From NCBI GenBank assembly GCA_046052705.1, contig JBJOLU010000227.1, positions 1 to 62,894 on the forward strand: a stretch of 62,894 nt of DNA. Direction: 5' to 3'. How positions within the stretch are numbered: position 1 is the stretch's first letter; each line of letters begins with the position of its first letter. Both the position numbers and the translations under genes were made by a program. The notes below the pieces were generated by a model. It ran no database searches, was not told the origin of the DNA, and saw only the letters and a list, made by a program, of their open reading frames with translations. The DNA comes from JBBATK01 sp046052705 (GTDB taxonomy: Bacteria > Bacteroidota > Ignavibacteria > Kapaibacteriales > NICIL-2). This document shows, one piece after another, positions 53,990 through 62,200 of this stretch.

Positions 53990-54913
53990 ATGAAACTCAC
54001 CAACCGACATAATTTGCCAGAGACAATTATCAATGTCTTGAGGCGCCCACAGTATAGCAAGGGTGGTGCTCACGTAAGTGCCACTGAATTATTATCTTCT
54101 CCGCGAATCGTGCAGCTTCGTCGCCAGCACTGGAATGATATTGAAGAAGATGCCAGTGAGATGGTGTGGAGTTTGTTTGGGTCTGCGCTGCATAACGTCC
54201 TTGAACACGGCAAGGATCGCAACCACGTTGTTGAAGAAAGATTGTTTGCTGAAGTGGATGGCTGGTCGTTGAGTGGGGCCGTTGATCTTCAAGAGTTCTT
54301 TGACGATGGCATCGTCATCAGTGATTACAAGGTAACCTCTGTTTGGTCGGTCATGAACGACAAGCTGGACTGGCATCGCCAGTTGAATGTCTATGCTTGG
54401 TTGATCGAGACAATCAAACATCGTCCGATCAAGTCTTTACAGATCGTGGCGATCCTCCGTGACTGGAATCGGCGCGACGCCGAACAGAAACAGGATTATC
54501 CTTCGGCCCCGATTGTTGTCGTTCCTATCCCTCTCTGGCCGATTGAGGCTCGTGAAGAGTACATCCGCAAGCGTATCCATCTCCACGCCGAAGCTATGTT
54601 CCAGTCGGAGGTGGGGGGCGATCTCCCAGAGTGTTCGAGCGAAGAGATGTGGGAGAAGCCGACCACTTTCGCCATCAAGAAGAAAGGCAACAAGCGTGCG
54701 AATTTTGTGTTTGTTGAAGAAGATAAAGCCAACGCCAAAGTTCAGGAGATGGGTGAGGCGTATGTTATTGAAAGGCGTCCAGGTGAGAGAACCCGTTGCG
54801 AGAAGTTCTGCACAGTCTCTCCGTGGTGTAACCAGTATCAACTCTACAAGGAATCAATGAATGTCAGTGCACAAGAAGCTGATGAAAGCGCGAGTGAAGC
54901 TACAGTCGCGTGA
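53990..54913 (+). CDS. RecB-family PD-(D/E)XK exonuclease
   Basis: 307 aa, ATG at 53990 with AGGAGG eight bases upstream. LFGSALHNVLEHG (His68), GAVDL (Asp99), ISDYKVT (Asp112-x-Lys114) and WHRQLNVYAWL (Gln131) are the RecB/Cas4 nuclease motifs. Three Cys near the C-terminus (RCEKFCTVSPWC) resemble part of the Cas4-type iron-sulfur site. It would process DNA ends for the ERF annealing protein, whose start lies within the end of this gene. First gene of the rightward recombination operon. Confidence 0.85.
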   Translation: MKLTNRHNLPETIINVLRRPQYSKGGAHVSATELLSSPRIVQLRRQHWNDIEEDASEMVWSLFGSALHNVLEHGKDRNHVVEERLFAEVDGWSLSGAVDLQEFFDDGIVISDYKVTSVWSVMNDKLDWHRQLNVYAWLIETIKHRPIKSLQIVAILRDWNRRDAEQKQDYPSAPIVVVPIPLWPIEAREEYIRKRIHLHAEAMFQSEVGGDLPECSSEEMWEKPTTFAIKKKGNKRANFVFVEEDKANAKVQEMGEAYVIERRPGERTRCEKFCTVSPWCNQYQLYKESMNVSAQEADESASEATVA

Positions 54914-55502
54914 CCTGAAGAAAAGCGGCCATAACAAGTTCAGCGGTTATCACTACTTTGAACTGGGTGACTTCCTTCCCCACATCCAGTCGATCTTTTA
55001 TGACCTTGGCTTGTGTGGTGTTGTCACTTTCGGACGCGACTATGCCGAACTTAGCATCGTCGATACGGAAGATGGCAGCTTGCTGAACATCACCTCTCCG
55101 ATGGCCGCTGCTGAACTGAAGGGCGCTCACCCAATCCAACAGCTTGGTGCTGTCCAGACTTACCAGCGCCGTTACCTGTGGATGACCGCCTTGGAAATCG
55201 TTGAGCACGATGCCATCGATGCAGGTGATAGCAAACCCGAAGTTCGGCCCGAGCCTAAGCCGGAACCTAAGTCCGACAAGCCCGCCTTCGGTTCACTCCA
55301 CATTCCGCCCAAGGTGTCTAACTGGGCACAGGCTGTGGTGGATGCAACCGGAGTGGCTCTTGATCTGTGCAAGACTCCCGATGATGTGATGAGCGTGTTC
55401 AAGGTCAATCGTCAGACCTACGACAAACTCAAAGCTGAAGATGCCGACACGTATGAGAACGTGATGGCCCTGTTCAAAACCATGAAAGAGAGTTTCAAGT
55501 GA
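54861..55502 (+). CDS. erf: ERF-family single-strand annealing protein
   Basis: 213 aa, ATG at 54861 inside the end of the exonuclease gene in another frame, with AAGGA upstream. The segment KFSGYHYFELGDFLPHIQSI, ITSPMAAAELKGAHPIQQLG and AVQTYQRRYLWMTALEIVEH are the ERF signatures. A Pro/Glu-rich linker precedes a helical C-terminal domain. ERF proteins anneal complementary strands for recombination and genome circularisation. It works with the upstream nuclease and the downstream SSB-like protein. Confidence 0.9.
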   Translation: MSVHKKLMKARVKLQSRDLKKSGHNKFSGYHYFELGDFLPHIQSIFYDLGLCGVVTFGRDYAELSIVDTEDGSLLNITSPMAAAELKGAHPIQQLGAVQTYQRRYLWMTALEIVEHDAIDAGDSKPEVRPEPKPEPKSDKPAFGSLHIPPKVSNWAQAVVDATGVALDLCKTPDDVMSVFKVNRQTYDKLKAEDADTYENVMALFKTMKESFK

Positions 55503-55786
55503 CCACGCTTTACCCTAACTCTGGTGCCCTGTTTCAGAATGACCGCAAGGTTCATGAGAAATCCCCTGACTTCCAAGGCGATGTTTCAATCGAAGTGTCT
55601 CTGCTTCAGGACCTCATCAAGAATGCCGATAACGGTCTTGTCAAGATTCGTCTCGGTGGCTGGCGGAAAGAATCTTCGCGCGGCTGGTTTGTGAGTCTTA
55701 AGGTCGGTGCACCTTTTGTGTCGCCTAACCGTCCTGCACCTCAAACTTATTCGCCCCCTCAACAAGACGAAGACGTGCCGTTCTGA
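55499..55786 (+). CDS. SSB-like single-strand DNA-binding protein
   Basis: 95 aa, GTG start overlapping the ERF stop (GTGA). LYPNSGALFQNDRKVHEKSP, then LLQDLIKNADNGLVKIRLGGW and SRGWFVSLKVGAPF give a short OB-like beta pattern. The C-terminus QQDEDVPF resembles the acidic SSB tail that binds partner proteins. Placed right after ERF, it probably coats single strands during annealing. Confidence 0.7.
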   Translation: MTTLYPNSGALFQNDRKVHEKSPDFQGDVSIEVSLLQDLIKNADNGLVKIRLGGWRKESSRGWFVSLKVGAPFVSPNRPAPQTYSPPQQDEDVPF

Positions 55787-55787
55787 T

Positions 55788-56207
55788 ATGAAAACCTCAC
55801 AATTTGAAGCCGTGAAGATTGCCTTGAAACAAGATGCCAAGAATGGTTTCGTACTTTCTTTCGGCATTCACCCTGATGAACTCCCGGACGAAATTATCCG
55901 TGACTTCGTTGGGGCTCGGTATCAGGTTGTGATGGTTCGTCTCAATGAGGATGAACGCCCGATGGAACGTGAGAAAGAACTGTCTCATGATTACGTCCGT
56001 CTGGCGGGAATCCTCTGTCGAGACAAAAAGTTTCATCAGTTTTTAGTAGAAGCAAACCAAGTATTCGAAGCCTCCGAAGAGAGTGCTGCGCAGTGGCTGA
56101 AAGATGAATTGGGAGTGAAGTCACGCACGGAGATACCACAGCATCAACACGCCGTGAGTCGGCTTATTTCAATTCAACAGGAGTTTAATTTATGGAAAAG
56201 CGATTGA
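55788..56207 (+). CDS. Conserved protein of the recombination operon
   Basis: 139 aa, ATG at 55788. MKTSQFEAVKIALKQDAKNG, then HPDELPDEIIRDFVGARYQV and VMVRLNEDERP. This protein family frequently follows phage recombination genes; the function is unknown. The helical end (QEFNLWKSD) overlaps the next gene. Confidence 0.7.
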   Translation: MKTSQFEAVKIALKQDAKNGFVLSFGIHPDELPDEIIRDFVGARYQVVMVRLNEDERPMEREKELSHDYVRLAGILCRDKKFHQFLVEANQVFEASEESAAQWLKDELGVKSRTEIPQHQHAVSRLISIQQEFNLWKSD

Positions 56208-56467
56208 TCCCTTATTCTGTGCATCTTCCCGAACATATCTACAACCAGATCAAACAGGCTGCTGAAGGCCGCAAAGCATCTGGACTGGTAAGACAAGCCA
56301 TCACTGCATTCATTGAGAATGGCGACCTCTATAATCAAGGATATGCTACCGGCCTAGCTGATGCAGCCAATAAAGTCTCTAGCAACAAACTTGCTAAAGC
56401 ACTCGCTTATGAAGGACAAGTAGTTTCTGATGTGTTGGTGAAGGAAATCAAATCTCTTAACAAATAG
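56192..56467 (+). CDS. Ribbon-helix-helix-like regulator
   Basis: 91 aa, ATG at 56192 with AGGAG upstream. RLIPYSVHLPEHIYNQIKQA, then GRKASGLVRQAITAFIENGD, fits the beta-alpha-alpha pattern of CopG/Arc-type repressors. The rest is a long helix that may mediate oligomerisation. It could regulate early phage promoters. Confidence 0.65.
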   Translation: MEKRLIPYSVHLPEHIYNQIKQAAEGRKASGLVRQAITAFIENGDLYNQGYATGLADAANKVSSNKLAKALAYEGQVVSDVLVKEIKSLNK

Positions 56468-56475
56468 GAGCCGTT

Positions 56476-56688
56476 ATGAACGATCACATCTGGACCCCGA
56501 GTGGCACTGATATTACTGAACGCTGGAGACGCTTGGGCTGGCTGCCACCTAGCGAAAATCCGGTTTATCAAGAAAAGTGGTCGTCATACAAAGAACTCCC
56601 GCTCCGAACATTGAGCGACTTAGAAAGAATTGCATTCGAAAAAATGCTCAACTCAAACATCATTCCATATCCGGGGAGCCGTCGGTGA
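56476..56688 (+). CDS. Small protein of unknown function
   Basis: 70 aa, ATG at 56476, GGAG upstream. MNDHIWTPSGTDITERWRRL, then GWLPPSE and a YKELPLRTLSDLERIAFEKM helix. A common early phage pattern with WTPSGTD..ERWR..GW.PPSE. Unknown function. Confidence 0.65.
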   Translation: MNDHIWTPSGTDITERWRRLGWLPPSENPVYQEKWSSYKELPLRTLSDLERIAFEKMLNSNIIPYPGSRR

Positions 56689-56936
56689 TTCCCAAAGTTG
56701 TTATCAATGACGCCGCAGAGAAGGCTGGATTCGGTAGCATTCTGCGTTCTCGGCATTCCACATCTTTAGTACAGTTCGCTGTTTTGATCGCTCAATGGCA
56801 ACTAGAAAAAGACTCTGCCATCTGTAACGCGAAGGGCAATGAGTTCAGTGCTTTCCGGAATGACTTCATGGACGGCAAAATGGACGGCGCCTATATGTGT
56901 GCTGAACTTATCAAGGATCAATATGCGGGTTCTTGA
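56685..56936 (+). CDS. Small protein of unknown function
   Basis: 83 aa, GTG start overlapping the previous stop (GTGA), with GGGGAG upstream. IPKVVINDAAEKAGFGSILR, then QLEKDSAICNAKGNEFSAFR. Helical, no known family. Confidence 0.55.
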   Translation: MIPKVVINDAAEKAGFGSILRSRHSTSLVQFAVLIAQWQLEKDSAICNAKGNEFSAFRNDFMDGKMDGAYMCAELIKDQYAGS

Positions 56937-57120
56937 TCCTACCTTCGTTGCCTTGGCGGAAGCTAGTGGAATTGAAATTGATGAGAATCAACAGGTTAGC
57001 TTTGATGATGACCCTTTGATTAACTTAATCAATTTCTATCGAGCCGTTTATCGTAACGAGAGGCGGCAATTCGGTGATTTAATTACAAGGATGATTGAAC
57101 GTGAAAGGCAAAGTTACTGA
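56923..57120 (+). CDS. Small acidic protein of unknown function
   Basis: 65 aa, ATG at 56923. MRVLDPTFVALAEASGIEID, then DDPLINLINFYRAVYRNERR. Starts within the end of the upstream gene with AAGGA at good distance. Unknown function. Confidence 0.55.
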   Translation: MRVLDPTFVALAEASGIEIDENQQVSFDDDPLINLINFYRAVYRNERRQFGDLITRMIERERQSY

Positions 57121-57250
57121 TCCTTTATCTTTGGCCGCAATGTTGATGCGCGTTCCAACTTTATCGCCCGTCGAATTATCCCGGCAACGGGAAAGAGAAC
57201 GGGAACGAGCTCGGTCTAAGAAACTACCTTCCAAAAAGAAACCGTCATGA
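57101..57250 (+). CDS. 49-residue basic protein
   Basis: GTG 57101 to TGA 57250. VKGKVTDPLSLAAMLMRVPT, then SPVELSRQRERERERARSKK. A basic Arg/Glu helix at the end, preceded by a hydrophobic part. AAGGATG lies about eight bases upstream, and it couples to the next gene by ATGA. Confidence 0.5.
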   Translation: MKGKVTDPLSLAAMLMRVPTLSPVELSRQRERERERARSKKLPSKKKPS

Positions 57251-57510
57251 AACATCAATTGTTACGCGCCGGCTATTACAATATCCGGGAATTCCCTGTC
57301 GGGACGACTGCGCTTCGTGATTATGTGAACACCGTAGATATTGTTGTCGGAATCAAAGGCACTTCGTACCAACGTCGGTATAGTTACGATACTGCGTCAT
57401 TAGCGGAAGAAGCACTCAACAAATGGAATGGCGTTGGAGACCCTAGCGGGCCGTGGTTGAAATGCAAAGCCCCTGACGAATTGCGACTCGGGCCGGGGTG
57501 GAAGGATTGA
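57247..57510 (+). CDS. Small protein of unknown function
   Basis: 87 aa, ATG overlapping the upstream TGA. MKHQLLRAGYYNIREFPVGT, then DIVVGIKGTSYQRRYSYDTAS and a Trp-containing end. Looks alpha/beta; no known family. Confidence 0.6.
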   Translation: MKHQLLRAGYYNIREFPVGTTALRDYVNTVDIVVGIKGTSYQRRYSYDTASLAEEALNKWNGVGDPSGPWLKCKAPDELRLGPGWKD

Positions 57511-57511
57511 T

Positions 57512-57640
57512 ATGTCTTTCAGTCAGTCGTTTTATAGTGGTTCTTTGGTGTGTGGATGTTTGTTGTTCTATGCGTGCGTAGTAGCATTACCTTTGGTTGT
57601 TTTACATTTCCTCAGACGGAAAAGAGATACGAATGACTGA
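57512..57640 (+). CDS. 42-residue membrane peptide
   Basis: ATG 57512, MSFSQSFYSGSLVCGCLLFY then ACVVALPLVVLHFLRRKRDT. One Cys-containing membrane helix with a basic cytoplasmic end. It overlaps the next ATG by 8 bases. GAAGGA precedes the start. Confidence 0.5.
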   Translation: MSFSQSFYSGSLVCGCLLFYACVVALPLVVLHFLRRKRDTND

Positions 57641-57800
57641 AGAATGGTGGAATAATATCTATCGGAAAGCTGGCAACGACATCTTCGATGCCATGACTCA
57701 ACGACTCTTACAAGAATTCTCTGTTTTAGGCAACTGTGAGAAAACGATCCCGCCGAACGATGCGCCCAGTGATCCTTCCGCTGGGGATGAAAAGGCTTGA
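57633..57800 (+). CDS. Small acidic protein
   Basis: 55 aa, ATG at 57633. MTEEWWNNIYRKAGNDIFDA, then LLQEFSVLG and an acidic Pro-rich end. Helical N-terminus. Overlaps the next gene by 65 bases in another frame. Unknown function. Confidence 0.5.
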   Translation: MTEEWWNNIYRKAGNDIFDAMTQRLLQEFSVLGNCEKTIPPNDAPSDPSAGDEKA

Positions 57801-58101
57801 ACTGATCGAGATGCCAGGCCATGTTGGGCTTATGGCACTCGGTCAAGATTGGATGACAGAGCGGCATTACTACGATCTGATGACGGCCTGTTGTTTGGGA
57901 TATGATATGTCCCAGCCTGGAGACGAGATACATGAGTTGTCTCTGCGCGGCACCGAACTACTCACCAGCAAAAGTACCAACTATGATGAGATGCGTTCCG
58001 TCATAGGTACTGTCGTGCAGTGGATAGCGACACAACCGAATCAGAAAATTTGGAACGCCACGATGCGGCGCCTCAAACTTTCGAGGAAAGATAATGGATG
58101 A
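57736..58101 (+). CDS. Conserved phage protein with RKR-x-RP start
   Basis: 121 aa, GTG at 57736 (AGG seven bases upstream); an ATG at 57787 is the alternative. The basic MRKRSRRTMRP start, then LGQDWMTERHYYDLMTACCL and VVQWIATQPNQKIWNATMRR, resembles a helical early phage family with RKR...RP N-termini, which favours the GTG. Function unknown. Confidence 0.6.
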   Translation: MRKRSRRTMRPVILPLGMKRLELIEMPGHVGLMALGQDWMTERHYYDLMTACCLGYDMSQPGDEIHELSLRGTELLTSKSTNYDEMRSVIGTVVQWIATQPNQKIWNATMRRLKLSRKDNG

Positions 58102-58246
58102 GGCATACGAAATCTTGCAGGACTGCATCATCAAGCTGGAACATCTAGCCGACCAGCCGTTTATCGAAGCTACGCCATACGCTATGTGGTGTGCCGCAAT
58201 CGCTGAAAACTTAGTCACTGTTCTGGAAAAACTCGATTATGAATGA
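58094..58246 (+). CDS. 50-residue acidic helical protein
   Basis: ATG 58094 with GAGGAAAG upstream. MDEAYEILQDCIIKLEHLAD, then PFIEATPYAMWCAAIAENLV. An acidic helical hairpin. Overlaps both neighbours by 8 bases. Confidence 0.55.
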   Translation: MDEAYEILQDCIIKLEHLADQPFIEATPYAMWCAAIAENLVTVLEKLDYE

Positions 58247-58418
58247 TCCCGCCCTGCATGTTGTACGTATCGGACAGATTTCTAGGAAACTCAGAGACTT
58301 ATTCGCTGCAATGAGTCTCACTGCGAAACAGCGTGATGAGATTCGGGAACTTACTCAAGAGTTGAGACACTGTACTGATGAAATCAATCGTTGGCTCGAT
58401 GGAAAAGAAGTTCTGTAG
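58239..58418 (+). CDS. 59-residue helical protein
   Basis: ATG 58239. MNDPALHVVRIGQISRKLRD, then SLTAKQRDEIRELTQELRHC and an acidic end. Probably a helical dimer. Overlaps the zinc-finger gene by 20 bases. Confidence 0.55.
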   Translation: MNDPALHVVRIGQISRKLRDLFAAMSLTAKQRDEIRELTQELRHCTDEINRWLDGKEVL

Positions 58419-58581
58419 TTCGTGCGGGCAGGATAAGCCTCTGAATGGTGGCGCACACATCTATCGCCGTGGGAAACATGTTCGATGGCGCTGTGCCGGA
58501 TGCCACAAGAATGCGATAGCGCATGGCGAGAAATCAATCCAAGATAGCTTTGTAATAACAAAGTCTAAAACAGAAAACTGA
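58399..58581 (+). CDS. Small zinc-finger protein
   Basis: 60 aa, ATG at 58399. MEKKFCSSCGQDKPLNGGAH, then YRRGKHVRWRCAGCHKNAIA: two CxxC pairs about 27 residues apart make a clear treble-clef-like zinc ribbon. Basic, probably binds DNA or RNA. No closer family identified. Confidence 0.65.
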   Translation: MEKKFCSSCGQDKPLNGGAHIYRRGKHVRWRCAGCHKNAIAHGEKSIQDSFVITKSKTEN

Positions 58582-58611
58582 TTTACTTTTGAATCAAGTT
58601 TATTTTACAAT
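58582..58611 (+). promoter_or_regulatory. Promoter-like sequence upstream of the H-NS gene
   Basis: TTTACT (58582-58587), an 18-base spacer and TACAAT (58606-58611), in a very A/T-rich stretch. It would give the H-NS homologue its own transcript. The A/T-rich DNA is also the kind H-NS prefers, so autoregulation is possible. Confidence 0.5.
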
Positions 58612-58643
58612 CCGTTCCCCTTTAACCCTCTATGGAGAGTGCT

Positions 58644-58943
58644 ATGTCTAACTATCAAGAACTGAAAAATCAAGCTGAAGAACTTCTGCGTCAAGCGGAA
58701 CAACTCCGTGCCGAAGAACGTGCTCGCGTTCTGGCCGAAACCAAAGATGCTGTCGCTGAGTGGAACTTCAGTGCCAACGAACTCGGTCTCAAGCTGGGTC
58801 TTGTGGATAAGCGTGCGAAGGCTGCTGCCAAGTACAAGGACCCCGTAAGCGGTAAAACATGGTCCGGCCGTGGCAAAGCCCCTCAGTGGTTCTCTGCCCG
58901 CCTGAACGAAGGTGTGGATAAAGCTGAACTGCTGGTCGCTTGA
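58644..58943 (+). CDS. H-NS family nucleoid-associated protein
   Basis: 99 aa, ATG at 58644 with GGAGAG upstream; an ATG at 58632 is less well placed. The N-terminal coiled coil (NQAEELLRQAEQLRAEERAR) serves for dimerisation, and the C-terminal YKDPVSGKTWSGRGKAPQWF is the H-NS DNA-binding motif in its betaproteobacterial form. A phage H-NS may silence or un-silence host or phage A/T-rich promoters, or act as a decoy for host H-NS. It suggests a Burkholderiales-like host. Confidence 0.9.
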   Translation: MSNYQELKNQAEELLRQAEQLRAEERARVLAETKDAVAEWNFSANELGLKLGLVDKRAKAAAKYKDPVSGKTWSGRGKAPQWFSARLNEGVDKAELLVA

Positions 58944-59206
58944 ATAATCAGCTAACCAATAAACAACGGGAGCACTTGGCAAGAGTCAAGTCGCTCCCTT
59001 GTTCTGTATGTGATGCCTATCCACCTTCGGAGGCCCACCACATCAATCAAGGCGATCAATACACCTGTGTCGCCTTATGTGCCGACTGCCACCGAGGTAG
59101 CCTAAACGGACTCCATGGGCAGCGCCGGATGTGGAAAGTTAAAAAGATGGATGAATTGTCGGCGCTCAACGTCACCATCGAGCGCCTTCTGGACTCACTC
59201 CTTTAG
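58940..59206 (+). CDS. HNH / Ref-like nuclease
   Basis: 88 aa, TTG start overlapping the H-NS stop (TTGA). LPCSVCDAYPPSEAHHINQG, then TCVALCADCHRGSLNGLHGQ has the CxxC ... HH ... CxxCH layout of HNH nucleases of the DUF968/Ref type. Such small nucleases act in phage recombination. Last gene of the rightward operon, convergent with the polyvalent protein gene. Confidence 0.75.
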   Translation: MNNQLTNKQREHLARVKSLPCSVCDAYPPSEAHHINQGDQYTCVALCADCHRGSLNGLHGQRRMWKVKKMDELSALNVTIERLLDSLL

Positions 59207-62200
59207 AGCCACCCGCAGTTCTTCAGCCTGACGTGCGATCTCTGCGATGATGAGTTTCGCACGATCAATCTCTTGCCTCTTTTCTGCTCCCGTCATATTC
59301 GGATTGGCCGTGATGATGCTGATGTACTTCCGCATCCTCGACATGTCATCCGATGCTTTATCGTAGAACTTAGCCAGCTTGATCTTATCGGCCTGGTCGA
59401 TGGCGATCTTCTGCGCTTTCTCAATTTCTCCCAGTGTTGCATAGTGGCGCATGTCCGCCATGGCTTGTTGAATCTTCTGGTTATTGTCGTAGAACGAAGT
59501 AACAAACTTCGATTGAGTCGCCGGAAGTTCTTTGACGAAACCCATTGAGAACGTATCCGCGTACTTCATGTCTGGATACGCGCCCTTGGAGAACGGCATC
59601 GCTGCGTAATGGGCTGTGGAGGTAGCCATGGCTCCCAGCCATCCAAAGTATCCCTTGATGAGATATTCAATCTGGACGGGAGACAGTTCCGCTTTCTCCG
59701 TGGTCACGGTTGCGATGGCCTTACTTACCCCGCCAAGCCCTTTGCCGATCCAAGAAGTCGAATCTGCAACACGTTCTTGTTTGGACAATTTCTCCATGCC
59801 CGCCGTTTCAATCGGCGCACCGGTAAAGCTGTCTTTGTTGGCGTAGATATCTAGAACAGGCTTGAACATCTGCGGGATAGGATTAATCGCAAAGGTATCG
59901 GATAGCATCCGTGTCATCGCCTCACCGAACACTTTGCCTTCTGCCCCTTGATCGACAATCTGCTCCAGCGATCTTTCGACCAACGTCCCGAACGCACCCA
60001 GTTCGAACGGTTTGGGGATACGGAAGGCATGTTCCATCCCAGGGAATTTTATCCACCAGAAGTTGTCACGGTCCCACTGTTCGCGCTTCTTGAACTCTTC
60101 GTCATCCTTAAAGGCATAGTACAACGCGGCAGAGGCCAAACCTACTCCGGCCAGAACAATCGCAAATCTTTCGCCCTTTTTCTTGTCGGACTCACTGATT
60201 TCTTTGCCCGTCAGACTGCTGTAAATGAGCCTATAGGTCGGAGTAATCCCGTCACGACCCAATTTGTACAGCCCTTGGACTCGCGCATTCAAGAACGGAA
60301 TCACCATCGTCAAACGACGGAATGCCGGGAACGAACCATGCAGGGTGAAATCCATCAGGTCTTTGGCATGGAACGACGCTTCCAAGTGCGACATCCCTTT
60401 GGCTCGGGCCTGTTGATAGATCGCCAGACGGTTGGCGTTTTCCATCTTGTTGCCCCACTCTTCGTACTTGTTGTACAGGTACTTGAGCCCGTTCTTGATC
60501 TTCTCTGGGGAGTCCAGAATGGTATTGTCTGGGACACCGGCTTTGACGAGACGCTTGATATTCTCGGACATCCCGCCTTCCATCGCGGCCCCGAACTTCA
60601 TCATGCCACCACCCGCCAAGGCGCCGATGTAATTCGGGTCTTTCGGGTCGTAGAAGTTCATGCCTTCGATAGCATTCATCACCGGGTTCTTTTTGATGTC
60701 TGCGATCGAGATAGCCGACACCGAATCGCGGATCAAGTTACGAACCCGGAATGCTGGAGAAATGGTCACGCCGAACTGAAGCATGTTCTTGAAGTTCTTG
60801 GCGACATCCAGCCACTTTCCTTGTGGCCCTAACCAGGTGATGCCAGCGATGGAATCCAAGAGGAGCGGATCATTAACTTCGTAGTACACCGGCATCCCGT
60901 CTTTGATTACGCTGACTGTGCCTGGCTTCTTGGTTGTGTGCCCCGGCAACAACTTACCGAGTACTTCTCTGCCATCTTTCGTTACCTTGTAGACAAGCCC
61001 GTTTTCGTACTCATACTGCGCTTTCATACTTGGACGCACTACATCCAGCTTTGACTGCTCAGCGGCCTGCAATACTTTGGTAGCTGCGATGTTCTTCATC
61101 GAAGCTGAAAGGATGTGAGACCAGTTCTGTACGATGTTCTGCATCAGATCGCCAAAGGCCAACTCTTTATTGCCCTTCAATTCTTTGCTGAAGAATTGAT
61201 CGGTCAGCTTCTCCCCCGACGTGGGAACGAGTTCGCCTTCCTCTGTGATCTTGTACATAGGAACGTAGTACAAGTCGCTGCTGAATCTTTTGTATCCTTC
61301 TTTGTCGATGATTCCTGCTTCCTTGGCAACATCAAGCACGGACTTGTTTAGCGCGTTCATCTTGCGCCGCACTTCGTTGTAGACCTCTGCACGCGGCCGA
61401 CCGCCTACATCGCCTTCAATCATTTCATCCTTAGCCTGCAACGCCTGGCTGGAGAATGAACGCTTTTCTTCTGGCAGATTTGCATCACGGCTCATCGCCA
61501 TCCAGACCAAGAACCGATCAACCTCTTTCCCTAAAGGTCTGAACGCTTCGTAAAGTCCTTCCGTGTTGGGTTTGATATTCAGCGCACCGCCGTCATTGAA
61601 CACCTGTCCATGAAACAGAAGCCCTTCCACTGCACCATCCACGGTGTTGGACATCCGCGCCAGCATGTATCCTTCGTCGCTGTACTTTTTGATCGCGCGA
61701 TACTTATCTAAGAATCCTTGTGCCATGCGCTCCCAGAATTTTTCACGCATGGAATTGATGCGATCGACTACGGTCTCTGGCTTAGGATTAAATCGACGCT
61801 GGATTTCCGCTTTGAGAGCATCGCTCTTAATGTCGCTGAACGATTCTGTTTCGATCTTTTCTTTCGGCGGCAGAACTTTGGCTTCGACCTTCCGGGCGAT
61901 TTCTTCTACTTTGCCCGGAGCACGGAGGCTCTTTGCCTCGCTTGTTGCGCGCCGCTCACCCGTTTTCAACTCACCGCGCTCAACCTTGCCGAAAATTTGT
62001 TCCGGCGATTCCACCTTGGTGAGCGCCGACTTGATTGCTTGGAACAGATTACGCAAGCGCGTCAGCAACGACTGGATCAATCCTGACGGAGCTTTCTTGG
62101 CATCGAAGTCAGCGAAAGCATCGGCCACCGCTTCTTCGGTGATCTTCTCCATGTCGCCGTTGTACTCACGCATGTAGGCGTCGTAGCGAGACTCTTCTCC

